Source: Holothuria scabra
Lineage: Eukaryota; Echinodermata; Holothuroidea; Aspidochirotida; Holothuriidae
NCBI GenBank assembly: GCA_037179385.1
Contig: CM074187.1
Location: forward strand, 8,619,450-8,683,449
Direction: 5' to 3'
Length of the DNA: 64,000 nucleotides
Each line of letters opens with the position of its first letter. The first letter of the stretch is position 1. The position numbers and the translations under genes were made by a program. Of this stretch, positions 39,820 through 53,414 are shown piece after piece. A model generated the notes under the pieces. The model had not been told where the DNA came from and made no database searches. It worked only from the letters and a program-made list of their open reading frames with translations.

Positions 39820-39880
39820 CAGTGGCGTAGCCACGGTGGGGGGGGGGGGGTTGGAGTCGGAACCCCCATGACCCAACCTT
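39820..39880. mobile_element. hAT-like left terminus
   Basis: CAGTGGCGTAGCCACGGT followed by a run of 13 G (39838-39850) and ttggagtcggaaccccc. This is the same terminus type as 9101 (inverted) and 57173. No matching right end or duplicated flank was located in the next kilobase. Confidence 0.5.
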
Positions 39881-40761
39881 GCAATGCAAATCGTTGTGCT
39901 GATACTGCCTGAAATTCCATCCTTTATATTTTAACCTGAAAAGTTAAGGATGGCTTCTACTTTCATGATTTGTTGTGAATGACATGGATTGCAACATTGT
40001 ACTTTGAAAGGTCCCCAAGAATTAAAATAAGAAAAACAATTGAAGTAGATACAAGATGAATATTCATTCATCGTTCAACTTATGACTATAAGTATTACCG
40101 GACGGAAAACGAAACGTTTATGATTTTGTCATCTTGAATTTCACTTGCACATACAGCCTTCAACTTCAGATGTACTTCACGGCGCAGATTCACATTTACA
40201 ACAACGGATCAATAAATCCATCCGAGTATAAGACAGGATACATCTTTTCGAACAAACTAATCGACTCAATTTCTTCCAATTATAGTCCCATGTTACCTGC
40301 TTTGACATGTAATTCCATCGGCAAAAAGAAACAAATTTGACGGTATTTTGAGTAGCTGGCTTATACCGAGAGCGAGTCTTCGACATATACACATTAGAAG
40401 GTTGCTTGAAGACAGGAGGTTAAACAAATAAAAGTTAGAAGAATAGTTGATTTTGAAGCCTAATGTTTTCCAGAGTTTAAATAAATGTAAAGATCATCAA
40501 CGTTCCATGGTATATGTATATCTTAGGGAAAATTTCGAAACAGGAGGAGACGATATGTGTGTGAGGTAACGACGTAAGTTGTTGTGTAAGAATGTATTGA
40601 TAGACTTATTTCATGACACAGGTGGGTGGGCATATATCTGTAGGTCTCTACTAAAAATGCCAGGCCCATGATCGGAACGGACCCACCTTTGCGGTAGCCT
40701 GCCTGGCTAACTTAAGTATAACAAGCCTTCACTTTTATCGGCTACACTCGTAATAACATGT
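39881..40761. other. No gene recognised
   Basis: AT-rich. Frames at 40134-40392 on both strands overlap and have no recognisable motif. Confidence 0.4.
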
Positions 40762-41014
40762 TTAAAGGTAAAGAGCAGCCCCAAACTTATTTTGAAGAAA
40801 AGGCTTTATAACACAATAGTCCACTTGTTTCTCTTCAAAGTTTCTTTCATTACATTTTATGACTTTACTTTTGCATATTCAAGATAAACCCAGCAGTTAT
40901 TTGTAGTCAATTTGAAGAGAAAAAACATTGTCACATGATTCCCAACAGCCAATCATGAAACTGGACAGTCTACTACACCACCTCAATTTGGGGATGACTG
41001 CTCTTGCCCTTTAA
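40762..41014. mobile_element. Family I TTAA MITE, inverted copy
   Basis: TTAAAGGTAAAGAGCAGCC on the left and ggatgactgctcttgccctttaa on the right are inverted repeats ending in TTAA. The interior is the reverse complement of 20431-20690 (caatttggggatgac, gtctactacacca, acagccaatcatgaaac, ttctcttcaaagt). Confidence 0.92.
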
Positions 41015-44000
41015 GTATATAAGTGGCAACAAATATTTTGTGAACCCCTCTTTAATCCTGAAATCACAGCGTTGCTTATTCATTTATTAATGTTAAACTA
41101 TATGACATATAAATTACTCCTAAAAAATGATCATTTCTTGATGGACTTTGATGAGGGATGTGACAGATTTCTTGGTTTTAGGGTTTTTATATTAATTATT
41201 TCATTTTCAAATTACCAGATTTTTATATCAACAGGTACCTCTGCTCACGGCATACATACAAGCACTTATAGGCTTCTGCGGGTATAAAAAGACTTGACAG
41301 ATGAGCCTGTAACAAATATCTTTTCTAACTGCGAGTACCATGGTGTTTCGGAAGAAATGAGGGGTTCTCAAGATATGGTTGTTTTGCATAGCTTTAGAAA
41401 TTCAATTTAAAAAGTTGTTAAAATTTAATAAACTTGAGCCATTCATAAATAAGGATACCAGGGTAAATTAATTTAAGTTAGGTGGTAGCATTTACACTTT
41501 AAAATTTCTTCATAGGCAAGGGAAACTGAAATAGAAAGTGTACCAAAGATGCCAATGATGGATACAGTTGAAATCAAGTAAACCAACCCGGCAGCTTTTT
41601 TACTTGAAAATAATAGATTCTTTTCTAAAAATATACGTGATGCTAAGTTTATTTCCACCGACTTTCCGGTCATATCTCCCATTAAGCATTAGACGAGTTT
41701 GGAAATTTGGTTCTCCCGGTTGGGTCGCAAAACAGATGTATCTATTATGTGCGCACATGCGCAGTATGGGTGTGGTATGCGTCCTATCACGGTGCTGCTT
41801 TGTCTTCAATCTAAGTTCATTTTCGGCGACTGCTTCGAAAGTAAGTGGGACATTTCACCCTTGACCCTCTCTCTACCTCTTAGGTGTATTCACCTCTTTT
41901 TCCTCTATCGACCAACATCTATTGTAAAGAGAGTTTTTTCTCGCTTGAAAGATCATGTGCTATGCAACTGAAATCGGCTCATAACTTACTGTTCATTGTT
42001 GTGGCAAATTCAATCCAGACAAACCTGGGATATGTTCAATAGTTTTCAAAAGCCGGTGGTTGCATACTCCCCACCTACATCTGTCTCCCCTCTCATGATT
42101 CCGCTTAATTACATCTACATGTATATCGACAAAGGTATGACGGCCTCTGGCTCACTGTGGTTATTCATCTCCAGGCCTTTTGTGCATTGAACACTGACCA
42201 CCAACTGTGAATGGGCGGGGGGGGGGGCACTCTGCTAAGGGCACAAAAAACATCATTCATAAAAGGGACCTTGTTGAAACAAATACTACACTGAAGCTGA
42301 GTGATTCTGTGCAGCGCGAAACATAGTATCAATACTTGCCATGTTTTAAATCATTCGTTCTACCGAAGAACAAATTAGGATTACATCTTTCACCCAAAAT
42401 CATCCCAAAGCAGTGAAGCAACTAACTAATCCAATTCATTGCCCATTTTTTCCATATAGGAGACAATTGCGGTGTTTTTCGAGATCATATTACATCATTT
42501 CTGGTGATATTACCCTTTTATGTACCTATGTCTTTCAAAGTTTTTTTTCTTTTTTTCTTTTGGAATTACCGGTACTGGCTTTTCCTTATTCTTCTATGTG
42601 TCTAATTTCTGCAAGAACGCATTATGATCCTTAAGACAATAGGTTTTCTTTAAAAAATCTTAGCTTGCCAGTAGAGGATTGGGCGACAGTATCCCGCATA
42701 TGCACACTTCATTCTAAGCGTCAAGTAAATAACTCTTTGATCAATTTCACATTTGTTCATCCTCCCGTGCGGTAAATAACCTCCAGTAACCGCCTTGAAG
42801 ACAAAACATCACGCTAAAGTAAACCTTTAGATTATTCCCATTAATCAGTGAACTCTTTCTGACTTCCTTGCACCGCATTTATAAAACCCACAAGACCTTT
42901 ATGAGGCTTATCCAATGTCTTCCCTGTTCACTTATTGACAGCACTATATAACTCCACTGTATAACACTGTACTGTAACCTTTCGAATGCGTATCTTCGTG
43001 GTGTTTTTTCGACGTGTAACTTAATTGTGCTCCCGTCTCTAAGACACGATGAAAATATTAACATCTTATCTCCTTATATCCAGCTATTGCATTTTAATTA
43101 TTTAGCATGTGTTTTTCGAAATACCCTCCTTTCTCCTCGAATAGGAAAACAGAGTTGGGAGAGATTTGGCGTCGGGAAGACCAGGCCACTCAAACCACAA
43201 AACGGCGTCGTTATTGCGCAGACTGTAATAAGAGCCACAGACTAATAATAAATAATTAAAAGAAAAACGTCGCTTCGATGAAAGCAGATTGGAAACAAGA
43301 ATAAGAGCAGAACATTAGTTTACTAAATTATTCACTAATGCGCTTTTAAAAAGCGCTCTAATCGTCTCCTTGCCTTCTATCTCCAAAATTGTTCTTTTTA
43401 CTTTTTTGTCTAAAAAATTGGATATTCATTCGTTGGGCAGTTGGACGGCTTATTCATTGCAGCCGACCTACATCCTGGTTATTTTCGTGTGTTTTATAAC
43501 TAATTAGGACAATAGCATACACTTTCTTTAATTCCCTAATGATCGATTTACTGGTGGAGCCAAGTAATCAAATGAAATCATGGCGGTTACAAATAAAGGA
43601 AATGCCGTCTTTCTTAAACTTCACGAGACTCCATCAACCAAAGACAAAATTTCTTCAATTTGCCATTCACCTTTTCCCAAAGGAAATTTTTTACCTACGA
43701 AACGGACAAAATGGATTGTCCTGTTAGTCACGTGACTCCCTTGTGCTTTGTTTTATGCTTAGTGTTTGACTCTATTTTGGACGGCTATTAATAACTATGA
43801 TGACCGATTCGGTTGAGTTTGCTAGTGTATGACCAAACTGGTGCCTCGAAGCGTACGACTCTGCACGGGTACTCAATCACACACGACTCCATTAGGTGAT
43901 TATCGCTGCATGTTGCATGAATCCCTTCACTTTCGTATTCATCTTTAGCATGTAGAAGCGAATAGTCCCTTATGAATATTCATTACTTTTTATGAAGTTT

Positions 44001-44379
44001 ACTGACGTTACATGTAAAGACCTGGTTACAAAACCAAATCCTGCAAAATTGAGACCGAGGGCTGTAATTGGTCAGAGATCAAAAGATTACATTGCTACTT
44101 TCCCATATACATATATATGCGACAGAAAATATAAAACATCACGAAAGATGATTGTTCTTATAAGATTGATGAATTTTTAACCATAGTTTTTCCATTGACA
44201 TTGCAGGGTTGCCATATGGTAGTCTGATGTAAATTATAGGATGATAGTAATATACTTGGAAGGTTTAAACGTAGAACGTGAATTTTATACCCCTGTTTGA
44301 TCTTGCGAAACCGACGCATAGTCTGTGTGGGACCCATACCCAATTAGGTTGCCCTTTTTTAGTTAGTTTTGTACAATCA
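41015..44379. other. Long stretch with no recognised gene
   Basis: About 3.4 kb of AT-rich sequence with many overlapping short frames (the longest 98 codons at 41568-41864) and no recognisable domain. A G-rich run lies near 42211-42225. Confidence 0.4.
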
Positions 44380-44755
44380 TCAAAGGAACTCATTGAGTTG
44401 ATATCTATAACTTATGAGAGTGTTAAAAGGGTCACTACCACATTACAATGCTCACAGGTAACATAATAGTTCAAGTTTCATATCCAATAGTTACAGAAAA
44501 AGTTACTGTAAAACTTTGAATTTTGTATTGTCCTGACATGTAACGGTTTTGTGCATAATTTGAAAAAGGGTCTGGTCACAAATATTTGAAAAACGAATGA
44601 ATTTAACCGTTAAGTTCTCACTCAAAAAACAGGTATTTGTTTGTAGGATATAAGGATTGCCTAAGCTTGGCCATTTGTCATTGGTTTATCGAGAAAACTT
44701 AACAGGTTTGGAAAATTTGTTCAAATTCATGAACCAACTCAATGAGTCCCTTTAA
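44380..44755. mobile_element. Family III TTAA MITE, copy 2, 376 bp
   Basis: The left end tcaaaggaactcattgagtt and the right end aactcaatgagtccctttaa are inverted repeats. TTAA is intact on the right (44752-44755) and decayed on the left. The interior is the reverse complement of 23419-23763. ggtcacta/gtcacaaat and a gttactgtaaaa block lie inside. There is no coding capacity. Confidence 0.88.
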
Positions 44756-45117
44756 CTGAACGAAACAACGTCCGATCCGAGGGGTCAATATTTTTCCTTT
44801 TTTGGTTGGATAGCGAAGGAAAACTTATGACAACAGACAAATCAGTTTTGTTGGAAATTTGTCCCACACCTTATTCCAAATAACCACTTTTTGACCTTTT
44901 TCAATTCTGAAAACGCGGATTATTAAAGAAAAGGTGAAATATGTTCATTTTCTGCGTGATCCTAACCTTACATTTAACTCATGAATGACTCTAAAACGAA
45001 TCTAAAGTTTGTTTGAAATCTTTTTCCCTTCACCATCCCATACAAGGAAAGTGACGGGTGTAGGCCCCATGACAAGCCGTTTTATTTTATTCTCTTCTCT
45101 TCCTTTTAAGTACGGTC
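44756..45117. other. No gene recognised
   Basis: AT-rich sequence with no long frame or recognised repeat. Confidence 0.4.
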
Positions 45118-45300
45118 AGTAATTGTTTATTGTTTATTGTTTATTTTTTTCAACTGAACTACATGCAAACGTACATTCATTATCATTATTATTATGATAC
45201 AATACGTAATAATATTTACAAGAAACGTGAGTATGAAGACAGTAGAAAAGGAACCAGATGAAGCTTGCAAGCTTTTCTAGTCTGGCCCTAATAACTGAGA
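45118..45300 (-). mobile_element. 3' UTR fragment of a CR1/L2-like retrotransposon
   Basis: On the minus strand the fragment contains GGGCCAGACTAGAAAAGCTTG and ends in a repeated AATAAAC tail (plus strand 45124-45146). A 'GGGCC...ACTAGAAAAGC' block before a short A-rich repeat tail is a common 3' end of CR1/L2-like elements. It is on the same strand as the reverse transcriptase at 45467-47077, but the two have different tails, so they are separate insertions. Confidence 0.55.
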
Positions 45301-45420
45301 TGTTCTTAATTGCTTACACAACTAGAATATATAAATACGAATATGACTCCTATAACATTTACATGATTGTATACAAAGAATTGCTGCTAGTTTGATGCGT
45401 ACTTTTAGCCAGATGTTTAA

Positions 45421-45466
45421 TTATTTATTTATTTGATTATTTATTTATTTTTTTTGCCAGGTAAAA
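45421..45466 (-). repeat. (AAAT)n tail of the reverse transcriptase element
   Basis: On the plus strand, TTATTTATTTATTTG-type repeats abut the last codons of the element. On the minus strand this is a simple-repeat 3' tail. The 3' UTR is very short (about 20 bp). Confidence 0.75.
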
Positions 45467-47077
45467 TTAATTATCCACATACAATAACAAGAAAGATTTC
45501 TTTAAGTACTTCTTGAATAGATTAAGGTTAGGGGCATTTCTTATGCTAATGTCAAAAGAGTTCCAGAGAGATACCCCGCTACTTCTCACATGAGAGTGCG
45601 CAAACATTGTCCTAGTATATGGCTGGAGAAGATTATCTCTTCTTCGTGTTGGATAGTTGTGATGACAACTATTAAGGTTGAAAAAGGAATGGAAATCAGG
45701 AGGGAGTTGACCGCTGTTGTGCCTATACAAAAGAACGCCTAACTGGTAATTGTAGTGGTCCTTTAGAGTTAGAATATTATAATGGTGAAAAAGTGGAAGA
45801 GAATGAGTGTATGGTGAAGCTTATGATATAGTTCGTACAGCCCTCTTTTGAAGAATAAAAAGCTTGTCTGTATATGTTGGCAAGGCATTACCCCATAATA
45901 AAATACTATAAGTAAGGTGTGGTAAAATTAATGCATTATAGATAGTTAACAAGGAACAACTAGGAATATAATGTTTTAGTCTATTCATAACACCGACGAT
46001 TTTAGAAACGGATTTAGTAACGTTATGAATGTGATCCTGCCATGTAAGTTTATTATCAATTGTAACCCCTAAGAACTTAGTAGAATTTTCACTACTTATG
46101 ATGGTGTTCTTAAAATTTATAGTAAAACGTGCAGTGTCACCTTTCATGTTATTAAAAACCAACAATTTAGTTTTACTTGTATTTAATGATAACTTGTTTG
46201 ACGCTAACCATTCAGAAACATTTTTTAACTCTGAAGAAACAACTTGGAGGGCTCGACTGACATCAGGATTATGATAATAAACAGTTGTGTCATCGGCAAA
46301 TAATATAAACTTCAGTAATTTTGACGACTTATACATATCATTGATATATAATATAAAAAGAAGAGGTCCCAGTATTGAACCTTGCGGAACGCCGATATTA
46401 ATATTATTAAGATTAGAGTCCTTCCCTTTAAAACGGACAAATTGTTTACGATTAGAAAGATAACTTTTAAACCAATCAAATGCCACACCCCGTATTCCAT
46501 ATCTGTACAGTTTGTTCAATAAAATTTCATGATTTATAGTATCAAAAGCTTTAGATAAATCGATAAATAAGGCCACGGTGCTGACTCTATTATCTAGGTT
46601 ACACACTATATCATCAACAAACTTTAAAGCAGCCATATATGTGGAGTGATCCTTCCGAAATCCATACTGCCCGGAATATAATAGGTTATTCTTATTTATA
46701 AAAGCTGATAATCTATTGTATGTAAGTCTTTCAAAAATTTTAGAAATAGCAGGCAGAACTGAAACAGGGCGGTAATTAGATACAGTTTCAGCTCCACCAG
46801 ATTTATAAATTGGAATGACCTTTGCAATTTTAAGTTCATTCGGGAAAACACCTTCAGAAAAAGATAAATTCAAAATATGAGTAAGAGGATCAATAATATG
46901 GCCATGTATCTGTTTTAAAATATCATTGGTAAGGCCATCATACCCTGGGGATTTCCCACTTTGAAGTTTCAATATAGTACTAACCACTTCCTCATGACTC
47001 ACTGGGTGTAAAATAAAGGTATCTAAAACACTAATATCATTGAGATAACAATTGCAGATACCGTACCGATAAATCAT
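45467..47077 (-). pseudogene. CR1/L2-like reverse transcriptase, 5'-truncated, one in-frame stop
   Basis: The first open part (47077-45821) covers a full non-LTR reverse transcriptase core: GKSPGYDGL (41-49), NYRPVSVLP (101-109), QYGFRKDHST (137-146), FIDLSKAFDTI with D173, GVPQGSILGP (229-238), FADDTTV with D262-D263, and FLGVTID (335-341), followed by the thumb. A TAA at 45821-45823 interrupts it. The same frame then stays open through 45820-45731 and 45730-45467, giving the usual C-terminal segment. The upstream endonuclease domain and any ORF1 are missing, so this is a 5'-truncated dead copy. It would have copied its RNA onto nicked chromosomal DNA. The clade (CR1/L2/Jockey group) is judged from motifs and the short tail. 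Confidence 0.92.
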
Positions 47078-49603
47078 TAAATTTCAAACACATAATAATT
47101 TTTTATGTCACAAAAAGTTAATACAAGATATCGGTTAATAATTTGAGGATATTATCAAGTGAAAGACATTTGTAATACCAAAATGAAAAATGATACCAGT
47201 TAACACATACTAAATTAATTCAAAATACCTGTATATAAGGGGTTCATATCGAGAATTTCCAAGAAAAAATGTGGTTTTATCATGGTCAAGAACTGAAATT
47301 GAAGATTTGCATATATTAGAAATTCCAGCTTGTGATATCACGAAACAGAAGTCCGTGATATGCATCTATCTTTACTCTTAGAATTCTTAATGTCAAAACA
47401 AGGCCGAATTCGTTACAAATCCCCCATATTTAATGACATTAAGAATTAATAATATCAGGAGTTCGAATTAGTGAACAGTATGATTCGAATTCGTGACATT
47501 AGCAAGTATAGAAGATAGTGACAGCCTATGTGGGTGGGCCATTTTTAAAGCTCATATGTGGGATTTATTTACTGATGTATGTGAACGAATCTGTGATGTT
47601 AAAAACAGAATCAACGATATATCAGACAGAATTCAATTTACGATACTTAAATTTATCACTGTTATCAGAAGTTCCTTTTCTGATATCGATAAAAGATTTT
47701 TTGGCAATTGAGAAGTCAGCAATTGTAGTACGGCACCAATTACAGACATCTTCAAGTAGTTTAACACATCGTCTGAGAATTAAGTATATCAGTGTGTCTA
47801 ATTTAACTAGATCTTCAATTAGTTACTGATACCTTAACAAAAAGAATAAAAGGAAAATTATTGGCTTTGGACGGCACATGACAGACTTAACTGTGGTCAG
47901 TGTTCCATCAGATCAGCCTCCTCTCACAGATTGTTATCTACCCGAAGGGCCTTGAAGAAAATAGTATCGTGTCTTCGGCGCGGTAACGAAGAAACTAACA
48001 TACACTGATATCATTATAACATTAAAGTTAAAGCTCATTAGCATGATTTGCACTCTTGAACATTTGCTCTCGTGAATACAGCCCTCAAAGGGGAAGTTTT
48101 TTTTGTGTAGGAAGAACTTTATTTTCAGTCTCAACATATATACATACAAAACAGCAAATCAGGGGATAAAAATAATAATAATAAGGGGAAGTTTTATTTG
48201 CAATGCTTGTAACAGCCTAATTCAATAAAGGATTTAATCGAGTTGATAAACCGTTCTGTCTAAGAGTGGACTGGATATTAAATTTACGTTACATCACACT
48301 GATTTCCAGGGACGGACTTGAATGCGCGGTGTACATGTCCGGGATTATCTTCATTTGACACGTTCACGTGCATTTTATATACTACCTTCGACCTTGGCGT
48401 GTGGGACTTTTTTAGAGAAAATTAAAGCGTCCTTTTGAAGTAGTAAAGTTAGAGTTCTGGATTCGCATGCATGAGACTCAATATGAATATGTAATTACAT
48501 ATAAATTAATAAACAATGAGGGGGCAGTTCACATCGCGTGCTTGGTTAATTTTTAAGGCAATGCAAAAATGGAACACATATCAGACAATAGGAAATTCTC
48601 AATAAATCCTTGTATTAGTCTAGCCTCTTAGGTGGTCAAACGGAACTTCAACTCTGCAGTAGCGAGCGTATGGGCCTCATCTTGCACAAAGACTGAAAAT
48701 CATGCATGAGATTGTGTTCCATACTTGTATACTCTCTTCGCGCATAACGATAAATAAAACATTTAGTGTTAGTTGTTTAATTCAAGGCTTTCCCGCATGG
48801 TTAGTGACGTAATTGATTATTTTTTGAAGCGTTGACAAAGGAAAGAGTTTCAAACGTCTGGATGACGTCACACTAAATCACCGTGCTGTCAACTTGCCAA
48901 GCATAGCCTAGCCTTTAGACCTGCAGAATAGCTGTAACAGGTATCGTACAACATCTCAATTTATCTAAATGCCAGATCAAGCTCAACTAATTCAAGGATT
49001 TATCTCGTCTTTTTGTAATCTGCAGTGATATAAAATGGAGAATTTGTGATGGCCATGCACTTTTGAGTATACTGCCCATGCTGTACTCTAAAGTCAAAAA
49101 ACATTGGGACAGTTCCTGACCTGTCATATTTTCCCCACCACCCCTTATTCAATGTTGAGAAGAAGAAGAGTGCCCGTTTTGCGAAAGCGCGCAACTTTTT
49201 CTCACCTATTCACCCTCGAAACCAACATTGAGATAGGGTGCGGGGGATTTGCCCCACATAATTTTGTCCAGGATTGTAGCCTGATTTGGGATACCATACT
49301 TAACTATCCATAGCACCATGCTTTCAGAAGCCACTGTCAAACTTGTTGAAGAACAAGGTCAAGAGTAAAGAGAAGAGGAGCAGGGGGTTGAAGTGTAAGG
49401 CATCAGTATATACCCAAATATCTTAAAAATAGAATTGTATCTTGCACGAGACCGGGACAAATTCTTCAAACAGGAGAAAATTCGGCATCTCATACGATAG
49501 GCTTTAGTTTAATGATTATACTTAATAAGAAAATATCTGTGGAAAGAAGCAGCTTTCATTCATCGTTCAAAACACATTACAAGATGAATGTCGATCAGTT
49601 TAT
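47078..49603. other. No gene recognised
   Basis: An inverted pair aattcttaatgtca (47382-47395) / tgacattaagaatt (47434-47447) forms a small hairpin with gaattcgt motifs on each side. TGACGTCA occurs at 48863-48870. Overlapping plus frames at 47493-47829 have no recognised domain. Confidence 0.4.
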
Positions 49604-49899
49604 TTAAAGGCAGTCATTCGTCACCCTAAACTACATACATACATCAAAACTCTCAATTGGTACAGCTCTTTGATTGGCATCACATTCAAACAATGCATCA
49701 TAGCTAAATTACACAGCATGGGCACTGAGAGTGTCTTGATTACACATTATGGACTTGTATGGTCACTGGGATAAGCCATGGAGTAATAAACTAGGATTGT
49801 GTCTGGATTAAGATGAGTTTTAGATAAATGTGGGAGGGGCTAGAATTAAGTAGGTTGGGAGAATTGGAACAATTTGGGATGATGAAAATATGCCTTTAA
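49604..49899. mobile_element. Family II TTAA MITE, 296 bp, best-preserved copy
   Basis: TTAA lies at 49604-49607 and 49896-49899. The termini are TTAAAGGCAGTCATTCGTC and, inverted, TTAAAGGCATATTTTCATC. Its interior keeps a single TTAA (within ctagaattaagtagg, about 49842-49856), exactly where the older copy at 24486-24960 has been interrupted. Confidence 0.93.
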
Positions 49900-52708
49900 A
49901 TTCGAAACTTTCTTACAAACGTTAAAAGTTGACAAGAAGAGTTTTATATCAGTGAACAGCGCCCCCATCTTAAAATTACAATGTCAAAATTCACATGTAG
50001 GAAATCGTCTAGTTTCAAACCAACTCCTTAGAATCTGATTATCTGGGAAAACTGAGCTTCCTACACGAATGCACCGACCACATCCCCAAATGACTTTGAC
50101 GAATGATAGCTTTGGAATGGATAACCAAACGGTATAACCAACATATTTGAGGCGGGCTTATTGCATGTGTGGACCAACTAATCTAGACAAACTGACAAAT
50201 ACATTCGGTTATTCTACGCCAATGGAAGCGTCCGTAAATAAAATTTTGAAGACCTATAGGGTAAGTCCCCCCGCCCCCCCCCCCCCCCAACAGAAAGATC
50301 AAATACCTGGGGCCTAAAATTCCATTTTGCTCTACTTGGATTATTCTCAACGTAAAGTATTGGGGACTTTCTCTTCCCGAAAAAAAAAACTTCTCCATGT
50401 TTTGAAACTCGCATAAAAAATATACCTTTGTCAAGTTTCTATATACACGAAAGAGAGATGACTGTTTTCGAATATTTGGGAAGATTCCAAAAAAGACAGG
50501 AAGATCGGTTTGGAGTTTATGTTCAGGTTACGAAACGTATCAGCACGAAAGATTACGAGTAATAAGTTGTTATGGCACGTAGTTTGCTCTTGGGATCAAA
50601 AGTCACTAGAAAGTGTCAAAAAGGAATTACTTATGGGTAATCTATAGGCATTAAGTCATATTACCTATCTTTTTGCCAAATGTGAGGATTCGTTAATTTA
50701 ATGCAATCCGACACTTCGCAAGCCTTATGGGTCGAGCCTTGATGCGATTATTGTAATGTATGCGGTGAAATGTTGTATGTTATAGATGAATAAATTATCT
50801 AAAAATATAGGTAAACAAGAATGATGATTTTGACACAATTTTATTTTCTGCTTGGAAAATTGAAATCAAGCATCTTAGCTTGAAATTAATTTTCAAAGAA
50901 ATTAATACATTTCTGCAGAAATAGAAGAGTGCATGATGGCAAACATTTGATGTCACCTGGGAGGATCGATGAGACATTTGTTAATTACATTTCTTCACAA
51001 GGATCAGTTCATCCATATGCAAGAAATATTCTCCTACAACTTCAACTATATCCTTCATATCGCAATGTTTCCTACGATATGTATACGACGAAATGAATGC
51101 TAACCTCAGCTATTCAAACTGTAATAGATTTCATTGGGAAAACCATTTTGTCAATTTTAGAGAGAAGAAAAATTTACGAGAATAATTTGCCTATGCACTT
51201 GACATCAAATTATATCTCTTCCATAATAATTGGAAGTTTTGTGACATATACAACTTTATAAAAAATAAAATCAAAGTTATAATCAAATAACTGAAAAGGG
51301 GGTTTCATTTGATTAACGAGTGGACTACTGCTAGGAGAGATTGGGGCTACATGATAAATTTATTTTCTCTTTCACATAAAACCTCATCGCAATGTCATAT
51401 GCATGAAAGTGCCTTAAGAATTTGTAGCTGCCCAGCTGATGTATCTCTAGTTCTCGCTGCCCTCTCTTTGTCGCAAAGATTCACACACAATGAATCTGAA
51501 ATGAAAATAATAATTCTTATCAAACTGCCAAAAAGGCAAAAAAAAAAAAAAAAACGTGAATCGCATTTTTTCAAGTGTGTTTCGGAGCTACATTTTTTTC
51601 GAGGTGTCAAAAATAGCTTGGTTTATCGAATCGCTGCCTCACATAGACAATTATTATGCCAGGAATATGTGTGATGTTTTGATGCGACTCAGGGGCTGCA
51701 AGGAGAATTATAAAAGATTAAGTGAAGCTTACTTTAATGGAATAATTCATTGTGAGCTCAAGCGAAATAGATCCGGAGATATAGCTAGCGGAGAACACTT
51801 AAAAGATGCTAAGGGAGACAGTGCCCGGATGTTAATATTCATAACTGAGTCTCAGGTGGGATTTCAACAGTGTGAAGCAAGACAAAGTTATCCTTGACGG
51901 ATAGCTGTTTACTTAGAGGGTCATCTCTCCTTAGAGTGTTGTTCAACACGACCAAGGTAGACACATTGTCTTTGGCAGTGTCGTTTATTTTTTCAAAGAA
52001 TATTTTAAGAAAACGGCCGTAGGTTATATTTCGTGGTACATACATGGTTGAATCATTGCATTATATAGGCTAACTGTATTGGATTATAATACTACGGTTC
52101 ATGCGCACTTTTGCGACTTGTTGTAAGTAGTAATACACAAGGGTTCCTAAGGCGCATGCGTGAGTAACTAAGTAGCAGCAACTGCTTTCGCGTTCAGACA
52201 TTTTACCATCCTAATTGTATAGAAATACATCGTTTATAAAATTCATTGTTAAAGTGTACCTCAAGTCTACATTTTTTGAAATATATTTTACAGGTTGAGA
52301 AATGAATGTTATCAATCTTCTTTTGCTGATATATTACCGTACTAATGTTTGAGAATTTATTCAAGGAATATCATGTGAAGATGCGTCTTGGACCATTGGA
52401 ATTCGTTTCTTATGCCCTGCCGTAATGAATAATTTGAAATTTCAGTTTTTAGGGGTAAACTTTAAGGCATAAAGGATAAAGAAGAAGAGAAACTTATTTT
52501 CCTGTTTTATGTGTAATTTTATACTGTAGCCACTAAGATGTAACCATGAATCTAGGCACAAGTTTACCAGGATCCTTTGAAGTAATTACCAGTAATTCTA
52601 CGGATATATGGCATAAAACATGAACTGATGAAATGCATATAAATGGAAACGATTGAAAGCAGGGAGCTAAGAATAAGCGAATGTCTTCGAACCTTCAACA
52701 GGTTAGCT
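49900..52708. other. No certain gene
   Basis: Contains a C-rich run (about 50270-50288) and an A17-type tract (51539-51554). The plus frame 51556-51897 has a plausible, non-repetitive composition in its second half (NMCDVLMRLRGCKENYKRL), but I recognise no family. A ggcgcatgcgtgag motif near 52149 resembles an NRF1-type site. Confidence 0.3.
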
Positions 52709-53171
52709 CACTGGCGTACGCAAGGGGGAAGGATTGGACCATGCCCTCATCCCCCCTCAAGGACGTCAATTATTTTATTGCATGTAAGGAAAAGTAATTT
52801 CTCAAAAAATTCTCAAAAAAAATCAAGGGGGGGGGGATTGTCTCTCCATGTTCTCTCACTGATGCCAATTGCATTTTTAGTTCCTAAAAATACTTCAAAA
52901 GGTAGTATAGGCCTATGTGGCACCAGACTGCATGTAAGGGCATTTAACTTTTCAATTATTTTCAAATCCCCCAGGCCGGCGACCACTGATACGCTTTTAT
53001 TTTAGCCTCCTAAATTACGCAAATTTTGTAACAAATTTTACTTCAAAAAATGGTATACGTCCTACCAGATTACACGTAAAGACACCTTAATCTTCAAAAA
53101 TTGTCACCCCCGGCACCCGATCACTCAGCATATAGCATGCCCCCCTCAAAGAAATCCTGCGTACTCCGCTG
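52709..53171. mobile_element. Non-autonomous hAT-like element, 463 bp
   Basis: The left terminus CACTGGCGTACGCAAGGGGG and the right terminus (cctcaaagaaatcctgcgta then ctccgctg) form imperfect inverted repeats. The flanks ggttagct (52701-52708) and ggttagcc (53172-53179) match in 7 of 8 bases. A G run lies at about 52828-52837 and a C run near the right end. There is no transposase. The 120-codon frame at 52643-53005 runs across the boundary and is not a gene. Confidence 0.85.
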
Positions 53172-53414
53172 GGTTAGCCTAATCGTTTTGATTCTTAGTT
53201 CAGTTCACTTAGTTGTCTGGAGACAAAATTTTAACCCAGACTTTCTGATTATAGCATGGGAGTCAGTTTTTGAGGGGGACGGCCACACATTTTGGAAATA
53301 TATCACCCATTGACTTAGGATTTTTTACAGGGAAGTGGCCATGTTCCCTCAACCCACATCCTAGTAAAGATTGAAGCTAATGATTAAACGAAGTAGAGGT
53401 AAAACCTTTTCGCA

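Noticed and set aside
42211..42225. Poly-G run as another hAT-like end
   Set aside because: No CAGTGGCG-type terminus or duplicated flank is next to it.
52149..52162. NRF1-like site as a promoter
   Set aside because: A single short motif without a CpG-rich context, start site or downstream gene.
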